Below are positions 12,911 to 26,571 of a stretch of DNA of 64,000 nt, piece after piece. The position numbers and the translations under genes were made by a program. The stretch lies in contig NC_089753.1 of NCBI RefSeq assembly GCF_040412425.1, positions 36,467,413 through 36,531,412 of the forward strand, given 5' to 3'. Position 1 is the first letter of the stretch. Each line of letters starts with the position of its first letter. The notes beneath the pieces were generated by a model. That model did no database searches. It was not told the origin of the DNA and saw only the letters and a program-made list of their open reading frames with translations. The DNA is from Macrobrachium rosenbergii (Eukaryota > Arthropoda > Malacostraca > Decapoda > Palaemonidae).

Positions 12911-12973
<63 letters not shown>
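12911..12973. repeat. CT microsatellite
   Basis: About 31 uninterrupted CT units. Ser-Leu and Arg-Glu frames across it are artefacts. Confidence 0.95.
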
Positions 12974-12974
<1 letters not shown>

Positions 12975-13149
12975 CCCAGGGTCCCTCCCACATGAAGAAG
13001 AAAGATTATGTTCTGACCGATTGGCTTTTGAACTTTTTGTCGTGGTCACGCCAGATATGATTATACTAGCTCCTTGTGGCAGCGGAGAACTTTCCCATAG
13101 GCGAATCGAAGGCGATTTGCTTCAGTCCATTTTGCAGACGGTAGAGTCT

Positions 13150-13660
13150 CCAGGATATAATTAACTATTTATTTTGTGGGGGATTGTATGAAGAATCTCC
13201 AAGATATAATTATTTATTTTGTGGGGTATTGTATGAAGAATCTCCAGGATATAATTAACTTTATTTTGTGGGGGATTGTATGAAGAATCTCCAGGATATA
13301 ATTAACTATTTATTTTGTGGGGGATTGTATGAAGAATCTCCAGGATATAATTAACTATTTATTTTGTGGGGATTGTATGAAGAATCTCCAAGATATAATT
13401 ATTTATTTTGTGGGGGATTGTGTGAATAATCTCCAAGATATAATTAAGTATTTATTTTGTGGGGGATTGTATCAAGAATCTCCAGGATATAATTAACTAT
13501 TTATTTTGGGGGAATTGCATCAAGTGTCTCCAAGATATAATTCACTAGTTAAATTATTTTTGGGGGGTTTGTATGAAGAATCAGCAAGATATAATTAACT
13601 ATTTCATTTTGTGGGTCATTGTTGTAACAAGAATCTCCAAGATATAATTAACTATTAAAT
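13150..13660. repeat. 49/50-bp minisatellite, about 10 units
   Basis: Repeats of AATCTCCAGGATATAATTAA followed by CTATTTATTTTGTGGGGGAT and TGTATGAAG. Later units are more degenerate. Confidence 0.93.
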
Positions 13661-14046
13661 TCATTTCACACCTAAACTCCTTCACAGATCGTTCGTAGAG
13701 GTATTTTTATGTTTTGTTATTAAATTTCCAATACTGGTGCACAGGGTTTGGATTTGTAAGTCTCACTGAAATGTGTTGACATTTGCATTGTTCCGGTTGT
13801 AGCAGCGAATACAATGTATGATGATAGGGGAATATCAAAATGAGAATGAAATGTGTGTATAACTTCGAAAAGCAGTTTTAATTAGAGATAGGTGGACTGC
13901 GGAATCCCACTGGGTAAACATTACAGCTCGGTGTTGTACATAATTAATACAGTGGTATTGACATGACTCGCGTCTAGTTATACGTCTTTGTCGCGTATTT
14001 CCGAAGTGACGTCTTTTGATAATATGTAGAAAACGTATGCCTCGAA
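13661..14046. other. No recognised gene
   Basis: Low-complexity-free AT-rich sequence; nothing found. Confidence 0.5.
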
Positions 14047-14370
14047 TGGGGGGTTAGTGCCGTCAGTGCGCCTCACGGGGTGCACTGTAGGTATTACTAA
14101 AGGTTCTTTGCAGCGTCCCTTCGGCCCCTAGATGCAACCCCTTTCATTCCTTTTACTGAACCTCCTTTCATATTATCTTTCTTCCTCCATCTTGCTATCC
14201 ATCTTCTCTTAACGATTATTTCATTGTGCAACGGCAAGGTGAATTTCCTCCTGTTACATCTTTCAAACCTTTCTACTCTCAATTTCCTTTCCAGCGCTGA
14301 AGGACCTCGTAGGTCCCAGTTCTTAGCCTTTGGCCTAAACTCTATGTTCCAATACCAATTCCAATTCCAG
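14047..14370 (+). repeat. 300-bp interspersed repeat, copy 1
   Basis: Runs from GGGGGGTTAGTGCCGTCAGT through TTCGGCCCCTAGATGCAACC to a tail with AGGTCCCAGTTCTTAGCCTT and TGGCCTAAACTCTATGTTCC. Two further near-full copies are at 20.19 and 39.18 kb, in the same orientation. Likely a SINE or other short interspersed element, though I cannot place box A/B in it with confidence. Confidence 0.75.
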
Positions 14371-14497
14371 TTCCGAGAAAAGTCTGAAAATATATATGAG
14401 ATGAAACTATAATTTTGAAACAGTCACGACACACGTAAAGAATAATGGCTGTATGAGAACATGTGCGTATGTGCAGTTTTTAATTTCGTTTTAGTTC

Positions 14498-14640
14498 GTT
14501 CACCATCGTACTGAATGACCTATTGGGTCCCAGTGCTTGGCCTCCGGCCTAGACCTGGCATTTTATTCTAATCCTTCGGGCCAGCCCTACAAGAGCTGAA
14601 AGTCAGCTCAGTGGTCTGGTTAAACTACTTTAATACTACT
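14498..14640 (+). repeat. Two joined SINE tails
   Basis: 14498-14560 matches the end of the 300-bp repeat (CTGAATGACC...GGTCCCAGTGCTTGGCC). 14574-14640 matches the tail of the tRNA-derived SINE at 58411 (AATCCTTCGGGCCAGCCCTA, CAGCTCAGTGGTCTGGTTAA). Confidence 0.65.
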
Positions 14641-14883
14641 ACTACGAACTAACGGATCTCTTTTTGGGTCCACAACACCCTTTCCTAAAAGGAGGTGAAA
14701 TGAATTAAAAAAAGTTTCTCTGTTATTTTGTGGTCAAACAAACCCAGAGAATAGATGTAAATGGAGAATAGATGTATATGCAGTATTCGTTTTTCATGTA
14801 GATGTATCAGGAATTTTTTCATGCATCTGCGCAAGGTTGATGGTTCCAATGTGCTGAATGGCCAGTTTGACTATCAGGTCTGC

Positions 14884-15164
<281 letters not shown>

Positions 15165-15808
15165 TATCAGGAAACAGTCGGTTTAATCCACATAAGAGTG
15201 CGTTAAAAAGCGATTAAAAACCGAAGATTGATTACACAGCTAATTTTCGTCAACTTGCGTCGCAAGGACCTTACAGATAAGATCAGTGCCCTTGAAAGGG
15301 GACAAGATTTATGGACCCTTTTGAAATATATTTTTTAATTCTTTTTATGAGATGGGGTAGTTAGGGTTGGGTTGGGGCACTTTTGGGCTACTCGGCATCT
15401 TTTCAAAGTGACTATCCTTAATAGCAAATAGCTTAATATGCGATTTAGGATGCCTTAAGAATACTGCCAATCATATGACGCATGATATTATTAGTACAAA
15501 ATAGTTCAACTAGACACTTGAACTACATTTCTTGGCTTCCCAGTAATATATAAAAAAAAACTGGAAATCTCGCTAGGAAGAAGCCAAAGGATTCAGGGTA
15601 TTTTAGCCTATATGTGAAGTTATCAGGGAATTTTTATCAAGGAATCTGTGGATGAACCCAAAAAACGTCTGGAAGCTGCAAGTTCTAAAGTGCCTGGTTG
15701 TGATATTACGCTTATGCCCCTTGCACCATTGTCTTGGTGTTTCCGGCTTGTATGTTTATTTGTTGTTCGTGTCCTCATTCGTTATTTTCTTCTGCTGGTG
15801 AATAAAAG

Positions 15809-15810
<2 letters not shown>
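15165..15810. other. No recognised gene
   Basis: Ordinary AT-rich DNA; nothing beyond short frames. Confidence 0.5.
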
Positions 15811-15888
<78 letters not shown>

Positions 15889-15889
15889 G

Positions 15890-15922
<33 letters not shown>

Positions 15923-15960
15923 TGTATATATGTATATATATATATATATGAGTGTGTGTG

Positions 15961-16038
<78 letters not shown>
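15811..16038. repeat. Compound AT microsatellite
   Basis: Two TA arrays around an interrupted core with a GTGTGTG run near 15952. Confidence 0.95.
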
Positions 16039-16040
<2 letters not shown>

Positions 16041-16319
16041 GTGTTTTGAAAGAAGAAATAGGAAAGACTATTAAGGCAAACATGCTGATGAGGATGACAA
16101 AGCCACATATTCATGGACTGGCATTGGTGTTTGGGAGTCCACCGAATCATGATGGAATATCCAAGGATGAAAAGAAAAAGAGGAGAATACTTGGCAGGGG
16201 TAGGACTGGGTTAATAGTAAATCAGGAGAAAGAAGACCTCGTTGGGAAAAACTTTTTACTGTAAGGTCATGAATAACAGACATGATGGAGATAATTTGAC
16301 TGCTATACTAGGAGTTTTA

Positions 16320-17040
16320 CGAAAACTTGAAAGGCTTATCATTGACGTCACAGTTTTTGAAGTGGAATTAAGAAACTTATGAGATGGAAAACACCAGGTT
16401 ATAATGGAATCACTGCAGAGATTTCGTTTGTCTAAAACTGAAAAGAAGCCTCTCATACTGACTATACTGAGGAAACAGTGCCTGATGAGTGGGAAGTGAA
16501 ATTCTTGACTAAGGTCCCAACGAAAGGTGGAGAGGCATTGCACTTATGTCAGTGGCAATTAAAATGTTCAGTATATTTATTCTTAGTAGGCTCGAGACAG
16601 AAATTGATGGAAAAAAAATAGTACAGATGAACAACCTGGTTTTTAGAAAAGGCAGTAGTGGCACAGATCAAATATTTTTGTTACAGTAAGAGCTGGTATC
16701 TGACAGCATCATCAGACCACTATTCGGAAACATCTGGCGTCACTATGGCATGCCTGTTATATGGAAAACTAATTGATGTTATCCATTAAAGAATTGGATG
16801 CGAATTTAAAGTTGATGGGGTATTGTCAAGTGAATTTGCTGTATACAGTGGGGTGCTACAAGGGAATGTTATTTCACCTTTGCTGTTTTCCTTTCTCAAA
16901 GATTGTATAACAAAAAGAAAAGCTTTCTGGGAGGGAAGGGCGGTTCAAACTAGAGTGGAGATGGAATGCTGAAAAATTTGACTATGCAGGTGATGCAGTT
17001 TTAATCAGCAAACCCTACAAGGGGTACAAAGCTTGCTTAA
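16320..17040 (+). pseudogene. Decayed non-LTR reverse transcriptase
   Basis: Conceptual translation in shifting frames shows reverse-transcriptase landmarks in order: RWKTPGYNGITAEI (16382-16431), RGIALMSVAIKMFSIFILSR, NLVFRKGSSGTDQIF, then YSGVLQGNVISPLLF near 16845-16890, and FDYAGDAVLI near 16975-17008, where the catalytic YADD has become YAGD. Frameshifts and stops break it. The 16.39-kb stretch is nearly identical at DNA level to the one at about 52.43 kb, so both derive from one LINE family. Not active. Confidence 0.8.
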
Positions 17041-17732
17041 AATATGCAGAGATGGAACTCTAGTCTCAGGAAAAAGAAAAGTCATAAGGAGAGAGTATTA
17101 AAGTGTGAAATAACAAGATAGAGAAAGGATTAATGAGTTTGAATCTTTCAACGATATCCAGTACAGGTTCTCTTGAGTTAGAATTTAATGAAAGACTATA
17201 ACAGTAAAATCAAACAAACAAATAAAGTTTTGGAAATCAAATAGACTGAAACTGTATAGGAAAATAGACTGAAATTTTATAGAAAAATATGCTGTATGGA
17301 CAACATGAATAATGTTATGACAATAAAACTGTCTAAAAAAAAGTGTGTCAATTTGTAAGTTAATATTTAAGATGATGATTAGGAGTCATATGGTAGCAGA
17401 GAGTGAGAAATGATACTGTGACAAAAATTACGGACGTTCCTTATATACTAGATGAGATAATGGTGAAAGGAAGATGGAGATGGTTTGGACTAAATGTACG
17501 TAAAACCCATTATAATTATATAAAAAGATGTTACCTTTTATTAATTTGAAACGTTTCTTAGTATTCAATACCGGCGTGCCTTTGTCTGTAAAAATGTCTA
17601 TCCGTCGAAAAAGTCGGGTCCCTTGACAACAAGTGATTGCCGGGTAAATTAGATCTGTTTTGTCCGGTAAAAATGAGTATCACTCTGAAGTGAAGTGGCA
17701 CTTACGTTCTGGAGTGATTAGCTCCTTCGTGA

Positions 17733-17734
<2 letters not shown>
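17041..17734. other. Probable remainder of the LINE relic and unique DNA
   Basis: Follows the reverse-transcriptase relic without an open frame or clear motif. It may be the decayed C-terminal part as far as about 17500. Confidence 0.35.

Positions 17735-17791
<57 letters not shown>
17735..17791. repeat. CT microsatellite
   Basis: About 28 uninterrupted CT units. Confidence 0.95.
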
Positions 17792-17793
<2 letters not shown>

Positions 17794-17939
17794 TTGCCAA
17801 GACGATTCTCCTTTATGCTTGAAATTATTTTTCTCATGTTTGAAAAATGATGTTTCCCTGCGGCCCCGTTCCTGTGCATTGCCTCTGTAACGTGAAATGG
17901 GAGCCAGTTTTTCTTCGTTGTGTTCGTTTTGTCAGATAT

Positions 17940-18342
17940 TTTAGTTTTCTGTAAAAGAAAACTATTGTGCCGGCTTTGTCTGTCCGTCTGCGCTTTATTC
18001 TGTCCGCACTTTTTTCTGTCCGTACTTTTTCTGTCCGCCCTCAGATCTTAAAAACTGCCGAGACTAGAGGGCTGCAAATTGGTATGTTGATCATCCACCC
18101 TCCAATCTTTAAGCATACCAAATTGCAGCCCTCTAGCCTCAGTAGTGTTTATTTTATTTAAGATTAAAGTTAGCTATAATCATGCATCTGGCAACGATAT
18201 AGGCAAGACCACCACCGGGCCGTGTTTAAAGATTCGTAGGCCGCGGCTCATACAGCATTAAACCGAGACCACCGCAAGATAGTTCTATTTTCGGGGGCCT
18301 TGATTATACACTGTACAGAACACTTCGGCGCTTTTTTAACTT
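17940..18342 (+). repeat. Multi-hairpin repeat, copy B
   Basis: Full-length type: starts TTAGTTTTCTGTAAAAGAAA, with AACTGCCGAGACTAGAGGGC and GCCCTCTAGCCTCAGTAG as the central arms, an ACCACCGCAAGA stem, and a shortened CTTCGGCGC end. Confidence 0.9.
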
Positions 18343-19318
18343 TTCATCTTTGCCATTACTTTTTCTCTAGGTTTTAGTGCAATACACTTTTGCATCCTTA
18401 GCTATTGAGCCACATCTCACCGAGGACCTATTGTAACTGACCACTGGAACGAATTTAGTTGTTGAACTCTACAGAAGCCCATTTAGCCTGCTTCATTTCT
18501 ACGACACTGGAAATTGGGTTGGTAGGTGCATGGGACGTTCGTAATTTCTTTGAGGCCCGACTGTGAGGTCCACTCTCAGCTCATGCTCGTACTTTGTCAC
18601 AAATTTTGCAAACACAGTGTCACGTATTATTAATTCTTAACAATTATGAAGAAATTCTGGGCTCTTATAATTCATCATCAGGTAATAACTTTGGTACTAT
18701 TTTTCATACGTTTACATTTAGGGGCAAGGCTTTGTGGATAATAGCTAAAGCCAGCTAGATCTTTTGGAGGTAAGTTGAAATCGGACTCTGGAAATGATCA
18801 TTCTCATAGATTTGACAGGAACTGACACTAGGGGAGAAGCCCGCTGAAGTGGATAATTGCTAGCAGGAGATTGTTTCAAGATTTGTTTTTCATGTATGAC
18901 TTCAGTGTATTCGTAACAGTTGTTGATGGCACTTTCGAGTAACCTCTTATCCGGGTACCTATATTTCTTTACACACTAGGAAAAGGTGTCACCGAAGAGA
19001 ATGTTTTAATCGATGGAAGTGGGGCATTTTTTACGTACTGCATAATTGTAATCAGTATAAGCAATGTTTTTCCAAAAAACAAATGATAGATTTAAGTATG
19101 ATTGATTGCCTTGACACACAAGATTAGCCAATTTTTTTTTGGCGGTGGTACCGACGTTGACTCTCGAAGGTTCTTCAATTTTTATGACATTGCCATTTCA
19201 GTTTATAATTTTGTTAAATATTTTCTTGTTTCCTGTTATTCGCTTCTTTCAATTTTCCTGTAGTCGCATATGGGCGTTCTGTTTTATACTAGCTTGCCGT
19301 GCAGTTTAATACATTTCA
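18343..19318. other. No recognised gene
   Basis: Unique-looking sequence without supported features. Confidence 0.5.
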
Positions 19319-19390
19319 CACCCGCTCAGGGATCGAACCCAGGACTCTCAAATGAAAGGCAAGGGTGTTACCAACTGACTAATACAAGTC
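19319..19390 (-). repeat. tRNA-derived SINE head
   Basis: The minus strand reads TTAGTCAGTTGG (box A-like) and GGGTTCGATCCC (box B) at tRNA spacing, with a CCTTTCAT anticodon-loop-like middle. The acceptor ends do not pair, so it is a SINE head or tRNA pseudogene, not a working tRNA. Confidence 0.65.
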
Positions 19391-19496
19391 ATAAAAGAAC
19401 TTGGAAGTTAAGTACTTAAACGGTACCTGAGACTTGACCAAACTTCCCAAGTCATTAGTAACATAATTCCATTCGAATTACTCCATTTTAGTAAAT

Positions 19497-19868
<372 letters not shown>

Positions 19869-20184
19869 TTGTTTTGATCAGAATCCTAAAAACACCTTTG
19901 TCTGTGGTCTCCTTAGCAGTGTGAGTGCGGTATTTTCACTTCAAACAATTAGATCTTAGGTCTAAGTCAAATATCTCACGACATCATGTCTTGATTTTTC
20001 ATTTCTACGCCAGATGTCATTAGCCCCCAGTGTCTGGGTCGTGACCCTAAACTTCATGTATCCATCAAGATGATAATAGAGTAATAGTAACAGCTGTTGC
20101 TTTTCCTCATTAGACAGCATTCTAAAGGCATGTTATAGCATACGGACAGTCTTTTTTGGCCGTAGTAATTAGAAGCAACCCCCC

Positions 20185-20497
20185 CCCCTCTGAGGGGTAG
20201 TGCTCTAAGTGCATCTCATGCGGTGCACTGTAGGCATTACTTAAGGTTCTTTCCAGCGTGCCTTCGGCCCCTAGTTGCAACCCCTTTCGTTCCTTTTACT
20301 CTACTTCCTTTCATATTCCCTCTCTTCCATCTTACTTTCCACCCTCTCCTAACAATTGATTCATAATGCAACTGCGAGGTTTTCCTCTTGTTACACCTTT
20401 CAAACATTTACTGTCAGTTTCCGGTTCAGCGCTGAATGACCACATAGGTCCCAGTGCTTGGCCTTTGGCCTAAATACTAGATTCAGTTCAATTCAGT
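20185..20497 (+). repeat. 300-bp interspersed repeat, copy 2
   Basis: Same order of segments as the 14.05-kb copy, ending AGGTCCCAGTGCTTGGCCTT, TGGCCTAAATAC and ATTCAGTTCAATTCAG. Confidence 0.8.
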
Positions 20498-21010
20498 TAC
20501 AAGCACCTTGGCAACACAACAACGTTCCCCACAGTCGCCCAGTGTTGTAGATAACGACGCCTCCTTGATCTGCGATGAAGTGCCCTTATCTTCTGAAGTG
20601 CCTTAGGGTACAGTGCCGTCCCGTGCCTCCCCCTGAAGGTGGGTGTGAGTAGAATCATGTTGTTCATAGGCCCGGTGGGGAGGTGTGCGTCTGGAAGGCG
20701 CACATGTGTTTGCTTCTGTGGTCAACCCCCAGATTGGGTGGCGAGACAGTGCTAGGCCACGTACGCAGTCGTGATTGGTCAGCGCGATGGACTATGGTTA
20801 GCCGGTTTAGGTATGCACTTCACATCTCGAGGGCTGGTGAAGAAAGCGTGAAGCCATACCGGAATATGGAAAGCCTACAGAAATATGACCACTGTTTAGT
20901 TGTTCTTGTTTCTGAAATGCCTGTCCAGAGGCTTTGATTTCTATATACCACCTTTCTTGATGTGACTCATTGCCTTTTATGCAAGTCTGTTTGTTATTTC
21001 AGTAAGTTTT
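20498..21010. other. GC-richer stretch, nature unknown
   Basis: About 400 bp richer in GC than its surroundings, with overlapping 60-85-codon frames on both strands, none recognised. It directly follows a repeat copy, so it may be part of another element. Confidence 0.3.
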
Positions 21011-21400
21011 TTTTGACATGGTAAGAAATTTTTACTTACGCGAAGGGAAATTTTTACTTACATGGTAGGAAATTTTTACTTACATGGTGGGATTTTTTTA
21101 CTTACATTGTAGGAAATTTTTATATACATGGTGGGAAATTTTTACTTACATGGCAGAAAATTTTTACTTACATGGTAGGAAATTTTTACTTACATGTTGG
21201 GAAATTTTTACTTACATGGTAGGAAATTTTTACTTACATGGGAAATTTTTACTTACATGGTAGGAAATTTTTACTTAAATGGTGGGAAATTTTTACTTAC
21301 ATGGTAGGAAATTTTTACTTACATGGTGGGAAATTTTTTACTTACATGGTGGGAAATTTTTAGTTACATGGTATGAAATTTTTACTTACAGTGTCGGAAA
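21011..21400. repeat. 22-bp minisatellite, about 17 units
   Basis: Repeats of AAATTTTTACTTACATGGTA plus GG. Confidence 0.95.
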
Positions 21401-22279
21401 TTTCACATTAATATGAAATTCATTTAGATTCACTGATGAAGAAATGAACGCTGGAGAAAGTGAACGCCCAAAGACAGATCGTATTTAGAGATGGAATTGT
21501 ATAGGAAAGGAGGATTGAAGATTGGGTGATTCAGTGGGAAGTGTGTGAACTCTTAGGTAGGTGAGGGTTTGGGAGGGTAGGGGAGACAGCAGCGCCGGGT
21601 TCCAGCGCGCGTAGTGTGCACCAACAAGCTCGTATAGTATATCTAGAGAAAAAGTAATGCACAAAATTCTTAGGCTTACCTTCTTAGTTGTACCTTCCAT
21701 CTAGTGTTATTGGTAGATTAACTCGGGGTTGATAGGCTTTACTGTTAATGCATATGTAAAGTTGTAAGTAATGAAAGGCTGTTTTCATGGCTATTAATTT
21801 CCACAAATTTTATTATATTCTTTAGTTTCCGCAGGTTATATATTTTTTAATTTTTTTGTTACATGATATTGTTTTCTTTTATTTGGCCCTCATTTTTGCT
21901 TGCATTATATTTAAATTAGCTTGGGACATAAAACTGTCTCAACCAGGAATGCAGTTGTAATATAGATGGTCACTGTATCCACAACTCCTGCTGTCAAGAG
22001 TAATTGGCTGAAGGGTGGTAATTTCTTGCTGCCTTTAGACTTGGGTATGACGTTCGTCCGGAAATTGTTATAAAAGCGGATGTGGTATCGAAAATTTTTT
22101 TGTAAATACTAAATTCGATTTTTGGTTAGTTCTGCTCGTCCTTCATCTGGTCTAGAAAATTTTTCATTAAAAAACTCGTGCATGTATTTATGTATGTATG
22201 TATGTATGCATGCATGCATGCATATATATTCTGGAATACATTTCCTTGGCATGGAACCCGTCATGTACAGAATGATGTA
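21401..22279. other. No recognised gene
   Basis: AT-rich DNA; a short GTAT/GCAT tetranucleotide run at about 22190-22225 is the only structure seen. Confidence 0.5.
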
Positions 22280-22806
22280 AACTGATTTGCAGGGGATGAA
22301 TAAATGCAAACGGGATGAATAAATACAAGTACGTCATGAATAAATACAAACAGGGGTGAATAAATACAAACAGGGGTGAATAAATACAAGTACGTCATGA
22401 ATAAATACAAACTGGGTGAATAAATACAAACAGGTGGTGAATAAATGCAAACGGGATGAATAAATACAAGCACGTCATGAATAAATACAAACAGGGGTGA
22501 ATAAATACAAACAGGGGATGAATAAATACAAGTACGTCATGAATAAATACAAACAGGGGGTGAATAAATGCAAACAGGGGATGAATAAATACTAGCACGT
22601 CATGAATAAATACAAACAGGGGTGAATAAATACAAACAGGGAATGAATAAATACAAGTACGTCATGAATAAATACAAACAGGGTGAATAAATACAAACAG
22701 GGGGTGAATAAATGCAAACAGGGTATGAATAAATACAAGCACGTCATGAATAAATACAAACAGGGGTGAATAAATACAAACAAGGGATGAATAAATACAA
22801 ACAGCC
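22280..22806. repeat. Minisatellite of about 20-bp subunits with higher-order order
   Basis: Subunits end in GAATAAATAC. Variants CAAACAGGGGT, CAAGTACGTCAT and CAAACGGGAT alternate so that CAAGTACGTCATGAATAAAT returns every three to five subunits. Minus-strand frames spelling VFIHPLFVFIH are translations of this repeat. Confidence 0.93.
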
Positions 22807-23420
22807 GATGAATGTCCAAACACGATTTTTAGTGTTGTTCATGATTAGGCCAAATTACTGGGAGAAAAATTGTTTTTAGGGGGAGTTTATGTGTGCCAAA
22901 ATATATTTATTTTAAAGGAAATTCCAGAATAAGACGTAATTATCCAAATTACTGTGTAAAGAATTTTTAGGGAGGCTTTAATTTTTTTAAATAATTAATT
23001 ATGTAATTACTTTTTTTGGCATGGCAATAGGTGGTTTAGTTTGCTGGTTGCAAGGTAACCTAATAATGCTACGTTAGCCGCCCCGAGTGCCACTTAGCAA
23101 TTTATCAGGGATCTATTTCAAGAAATGAAGTCAATCACACGCAGTCTTATTTTTTTTTATTTGTCTTTTTATCAAGTGGCTGATTAAATATTTGCTTCTA
23201 GACGGGAAAATGAGATATCAGTAGTTGGTTGAAAATAAGATGATAATGTAGTACATGTGATGAATCATTAGGGGAGTTGAATTTGCAGAAGAGAGAGAGA
23301 GAGAGAATTAGTCATTTTGGGACGAGACTAATCTGCAGATGGATGACACCTTTGTGAGGTTGTGGAGGTCTCCTGCTCAGATCAATACATAGAGGCGACT
23401 GAGACAGAGTATTTTGTCTT
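22807..23420. other. No recognised gene
   Basis: AT-rich; a short GA run near 23291. Confidence 0.5.
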
Positions 23421-23803
23421 TTTAGTTTTCTGTAAAAGAAAAATATTGTGCCGGCTTTGTCTGTCCGTCCGCACTATTTTACTTCCGCCCTCAGATCATG
23501 AAAACTACTGAGGCTAGAGGGCTGCAAATTGGTATGTTGATCATCCACCCTCCAATCATCAAACATACCAAATTGCAGCCCTCTAGCCTCAGTAGTTTTT
23601 ATTTTATTTAAGGTTAAAGTTAGCCATAATGTAGGATAGATCACCACCATTCCGTCGTTAAAATTTCATGGGCCGCGGCTCATAGAGCATTATACGGAGA
23701 CCACCGAAAGATAGATCTATTTTCGGTGGCCTTGATTATACGCTGTAGCGGCTGTACAGAAAGCTCGATTGCGCCGAAGAAACTTCGACGCATTTTTTAC
23801 TTG
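23421..23803 (+). repeat. Multi-hairpin repeat, copy C
   Basis: Nearly complete, and one of the best to define the ends: TTTAGTTTTCTGTAAAAGAA at the left and GCGCCGAAGAAACTTCGACG...ACTTG at the right. A small deletion removes the CTGGCAACGATATAGG part. Confidence 0.92.
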
Positions 23804-24290
23804 TTGATTCCTGGAACCACCCCAGTTTTAGCTAAATGGCTCTTCCAGGGACCTTCCCGTACACAGACAAAGTTAACTTTAAGAGCAAAATTGCATCGTA
23901 AGTAGAAATGCCAGAAGGAGATTTGGACACTTAAAACAGTGTGTTTGATACAGTTACCCAAATACTGTGGGTAATTTGCATTTTCTTTAACGAATACAAG
24001 CACTTTAAAAGTATATCAGTTACCCTAAGAATGATTGATAAAAATATTCTTGGATCTAGTTCCAAGTTCCGATATCACGACCAAGAGTAATCAGTTGTTC
24101 TGTGGAACGATGTAAATTTTGGCAATAATCGTAAAACTTTCTAACACATTTCCTCTACCTTGCTAACAGCTAGGGGAACAGACCGACCGACCGACAGATT
24201 GACGAACTGATCCAGAGGTATAACCTTGACTAAGGAGAATATATACCAGGGTGCCCCCAGCTTGCTTGAAGAAATAAATTACACATTCAT

Positions 24291-24551
<261 letters not shown>

Positions 24552-25029
24552 AGTCTTCAAAGTCTTGGATAATTATAGTTTTAACTATTTTCTGTGTATT
24601 GCACTCGGTAATGAACTAGAAAACCGCCTAAGAAAAATATTCGTTTTTTTTCGGTACCATAAAATGAAACTGCCATAATTTCTCAATGTAAGGAGATAGA
24701 TGTAAATATCAACATATATTTGACTTCATGAACAGTTTGATTGAAACAAAAAAGAAAATATGAAAGCCCGCCTAATGAGAGATATTCATATCAGACTAGA
24801 CATCACCAAGTTAGTCCTAAAATGTCCTCCCGATAAAATGAAGCCTTACCTGTTATCAGACTATTTACTCAGACATCGTGTGTCTCGATCTCACGGATAG
24901 ATGTCGTGATGATATGGTTCTCCATATCTCTAGGTGGTCAGCGCTTGTGTGCATGTAGGCTCATAAGACCTAATTTTCCATTATCAGAGATTTGATCATT
25001 AGAGCAAACATGATAATGGAATAATGCTA

Positions 25030-25276
25030 CCCTAAAATAGAAAACTACAGTATTTGCAAAATTTTCGAAATGAGATATGCCACCTATTGGGCTCATGAAA
25101 CACTAATACACAAGTTACTGCAGTTTCAGAGTGATTCTTCAGTGCTTTATTATAGGAGGGGGGTTGTCCCATCTGCAGTATCTGGAAAATCAGTAGTAAG
25201 GCAAGGGAAGACAGCAGTATCTACCATTTTTCTCAGTTTTGTATTTTTGCAGATACTGCAGTCTTCCATTTTAGGG
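25030..25276. mobile_element. MITE with CCCTAAAATGG terminal inverted repeats, copy 1
   Basis: Left end CCCTAAAATAGAAAACTACA, right end the inverted form ending CCATTTTAGGG. The 247-bp interior has no coding sequence. A second copy, 59149-59393, is similar over its whole length. Inverted ends and short length fit a non-autonomous DNA transposon; no clear target duplication was identified. Confidence 0.7.
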
Positions 25277-25729
25277 CAGAATGGTCCAGGCCATATGGAA
25301 CATGATCATTGCCGTATTCTTCACGTGGGAGGCAAAATGCCTTTGTAGTGTGTATATGTATGGAGGCTTGCCTCTTCATCTTATGGCAGTAGAGACTATG
25401 CACTTTTACTAAAGGCAGGGTGGAGGTATAATGAAATCTAGATAACAAGGAGTGTAGATTTCTAGAAGAAATCCTTTATCAAGGGAATGAACACTCAATG
25501 GAACTCAAGTAACTCCTGCTGTGTTGCTAGAGAGCTCCTGGTGGTCTGACACAAAGGTTTTTCTCGCAGATTTTCACATTGGGAGATTATTTTGGTTCAC
25601 GTAACTGTAACTCCTTCAAGTTCTCTTCCCTTTGTTCCAGTACCTCCAAACGTTCCTCTTTACCCCGGGAACTTAATTCTGTCAATTGAAACTACCCATT
25701 TTTTTTTTATTTTGTTTATTCTAGGCAGT

Positions 25730-25800
25730 GATATGCACCGCCAGTCACCCCACTTTTCAACATTTCAGCCATTAGTTTACGCTAATGTCTGCTTTGTGCT

Positions 25801-25865
<65 letters not shown>

Positions 25866-25976
25866 ACTGATACCCTGTTAATTAACTGTAATGCATTGGC
25901 GTTACGATATGCACCGTCAGTCACTCCACTTTTCAACATTTCAGCCAATAGTTTACGCTAATGTCTACTTTGTGCT

Positions 25977-26022
<46 letters not shown>

Positions 26023-26071
26023 AATAACTGATGCCCTGTTAATTAACTGTAATGCATTGGCGATACGATAT
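25730..26071. repeat. 176-bp tandem duplication carrying CT microsatellites
   Basis: GATATGCACCG(C/T)CAGTCAC through the CT array and TTAATTAACTGTAATGCATT occurs twice in a row (25730 and 25906). CT arrays lie at 25803-25864 and 25978-26019; they have drifted to different lengths since the duplication. Confidence 0.9.
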
Positions 26072-26493
26072 CTCGGCTACCCAGTGATACACCATCTAAA
26101 CGGAGCTGTCACGCCGTGATCGCGTGTATGTAAGGCGTTCACTAATAAGACCCGATAGGCTAACAATGTGTTTCTGGTAGCCTAATAGCCCCGAATTCAT
26201 TTCACCCAGTGTTTGTCGTCGAGCGGAGAAAGAGAGGATGTAACATCAGATAACTTTCGGAGTTATCGGGAAGTCGCTATCTGCGGTAAACAAAGTGCTC
26301 GTTGTATACCTATGTTCTCCGATAAAAGCGTCTTGGATGAGATCGTATGGATTATCGGTGTAGATTTCCGACAGTAGATTTTTGCCTGAAGTTTAGCACT
26401 TACTTCAATAGGGCGGAGAGGCTCTCCTTTTCTTGCTTCCTCTTGCTTTCTGTGTTTAGTAAAGAAGTATTATATTATTTTGTAATTCATAGG

Positions 26494-26495
<2 letters not shown>

Positions 26496-26567
<72 letters not shown>
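26496..26567. repeat. CT microsatellite
   Basis: About 36 CT units. Confidence 0.95.

Positions 26568-26571
<4 letters not shown>

Noticed and set aside
12791..13060. Ser-Leu and Arg-Glu frames across CT/GA arrays
   Set aside because: Pure dinucleotide-repeat translations; no independent coding sequence.
19319..19390. Functional tRNA gene
   Set aside because: Good A and B boxes, but acceptor arms do not pair and the context is a SINE.
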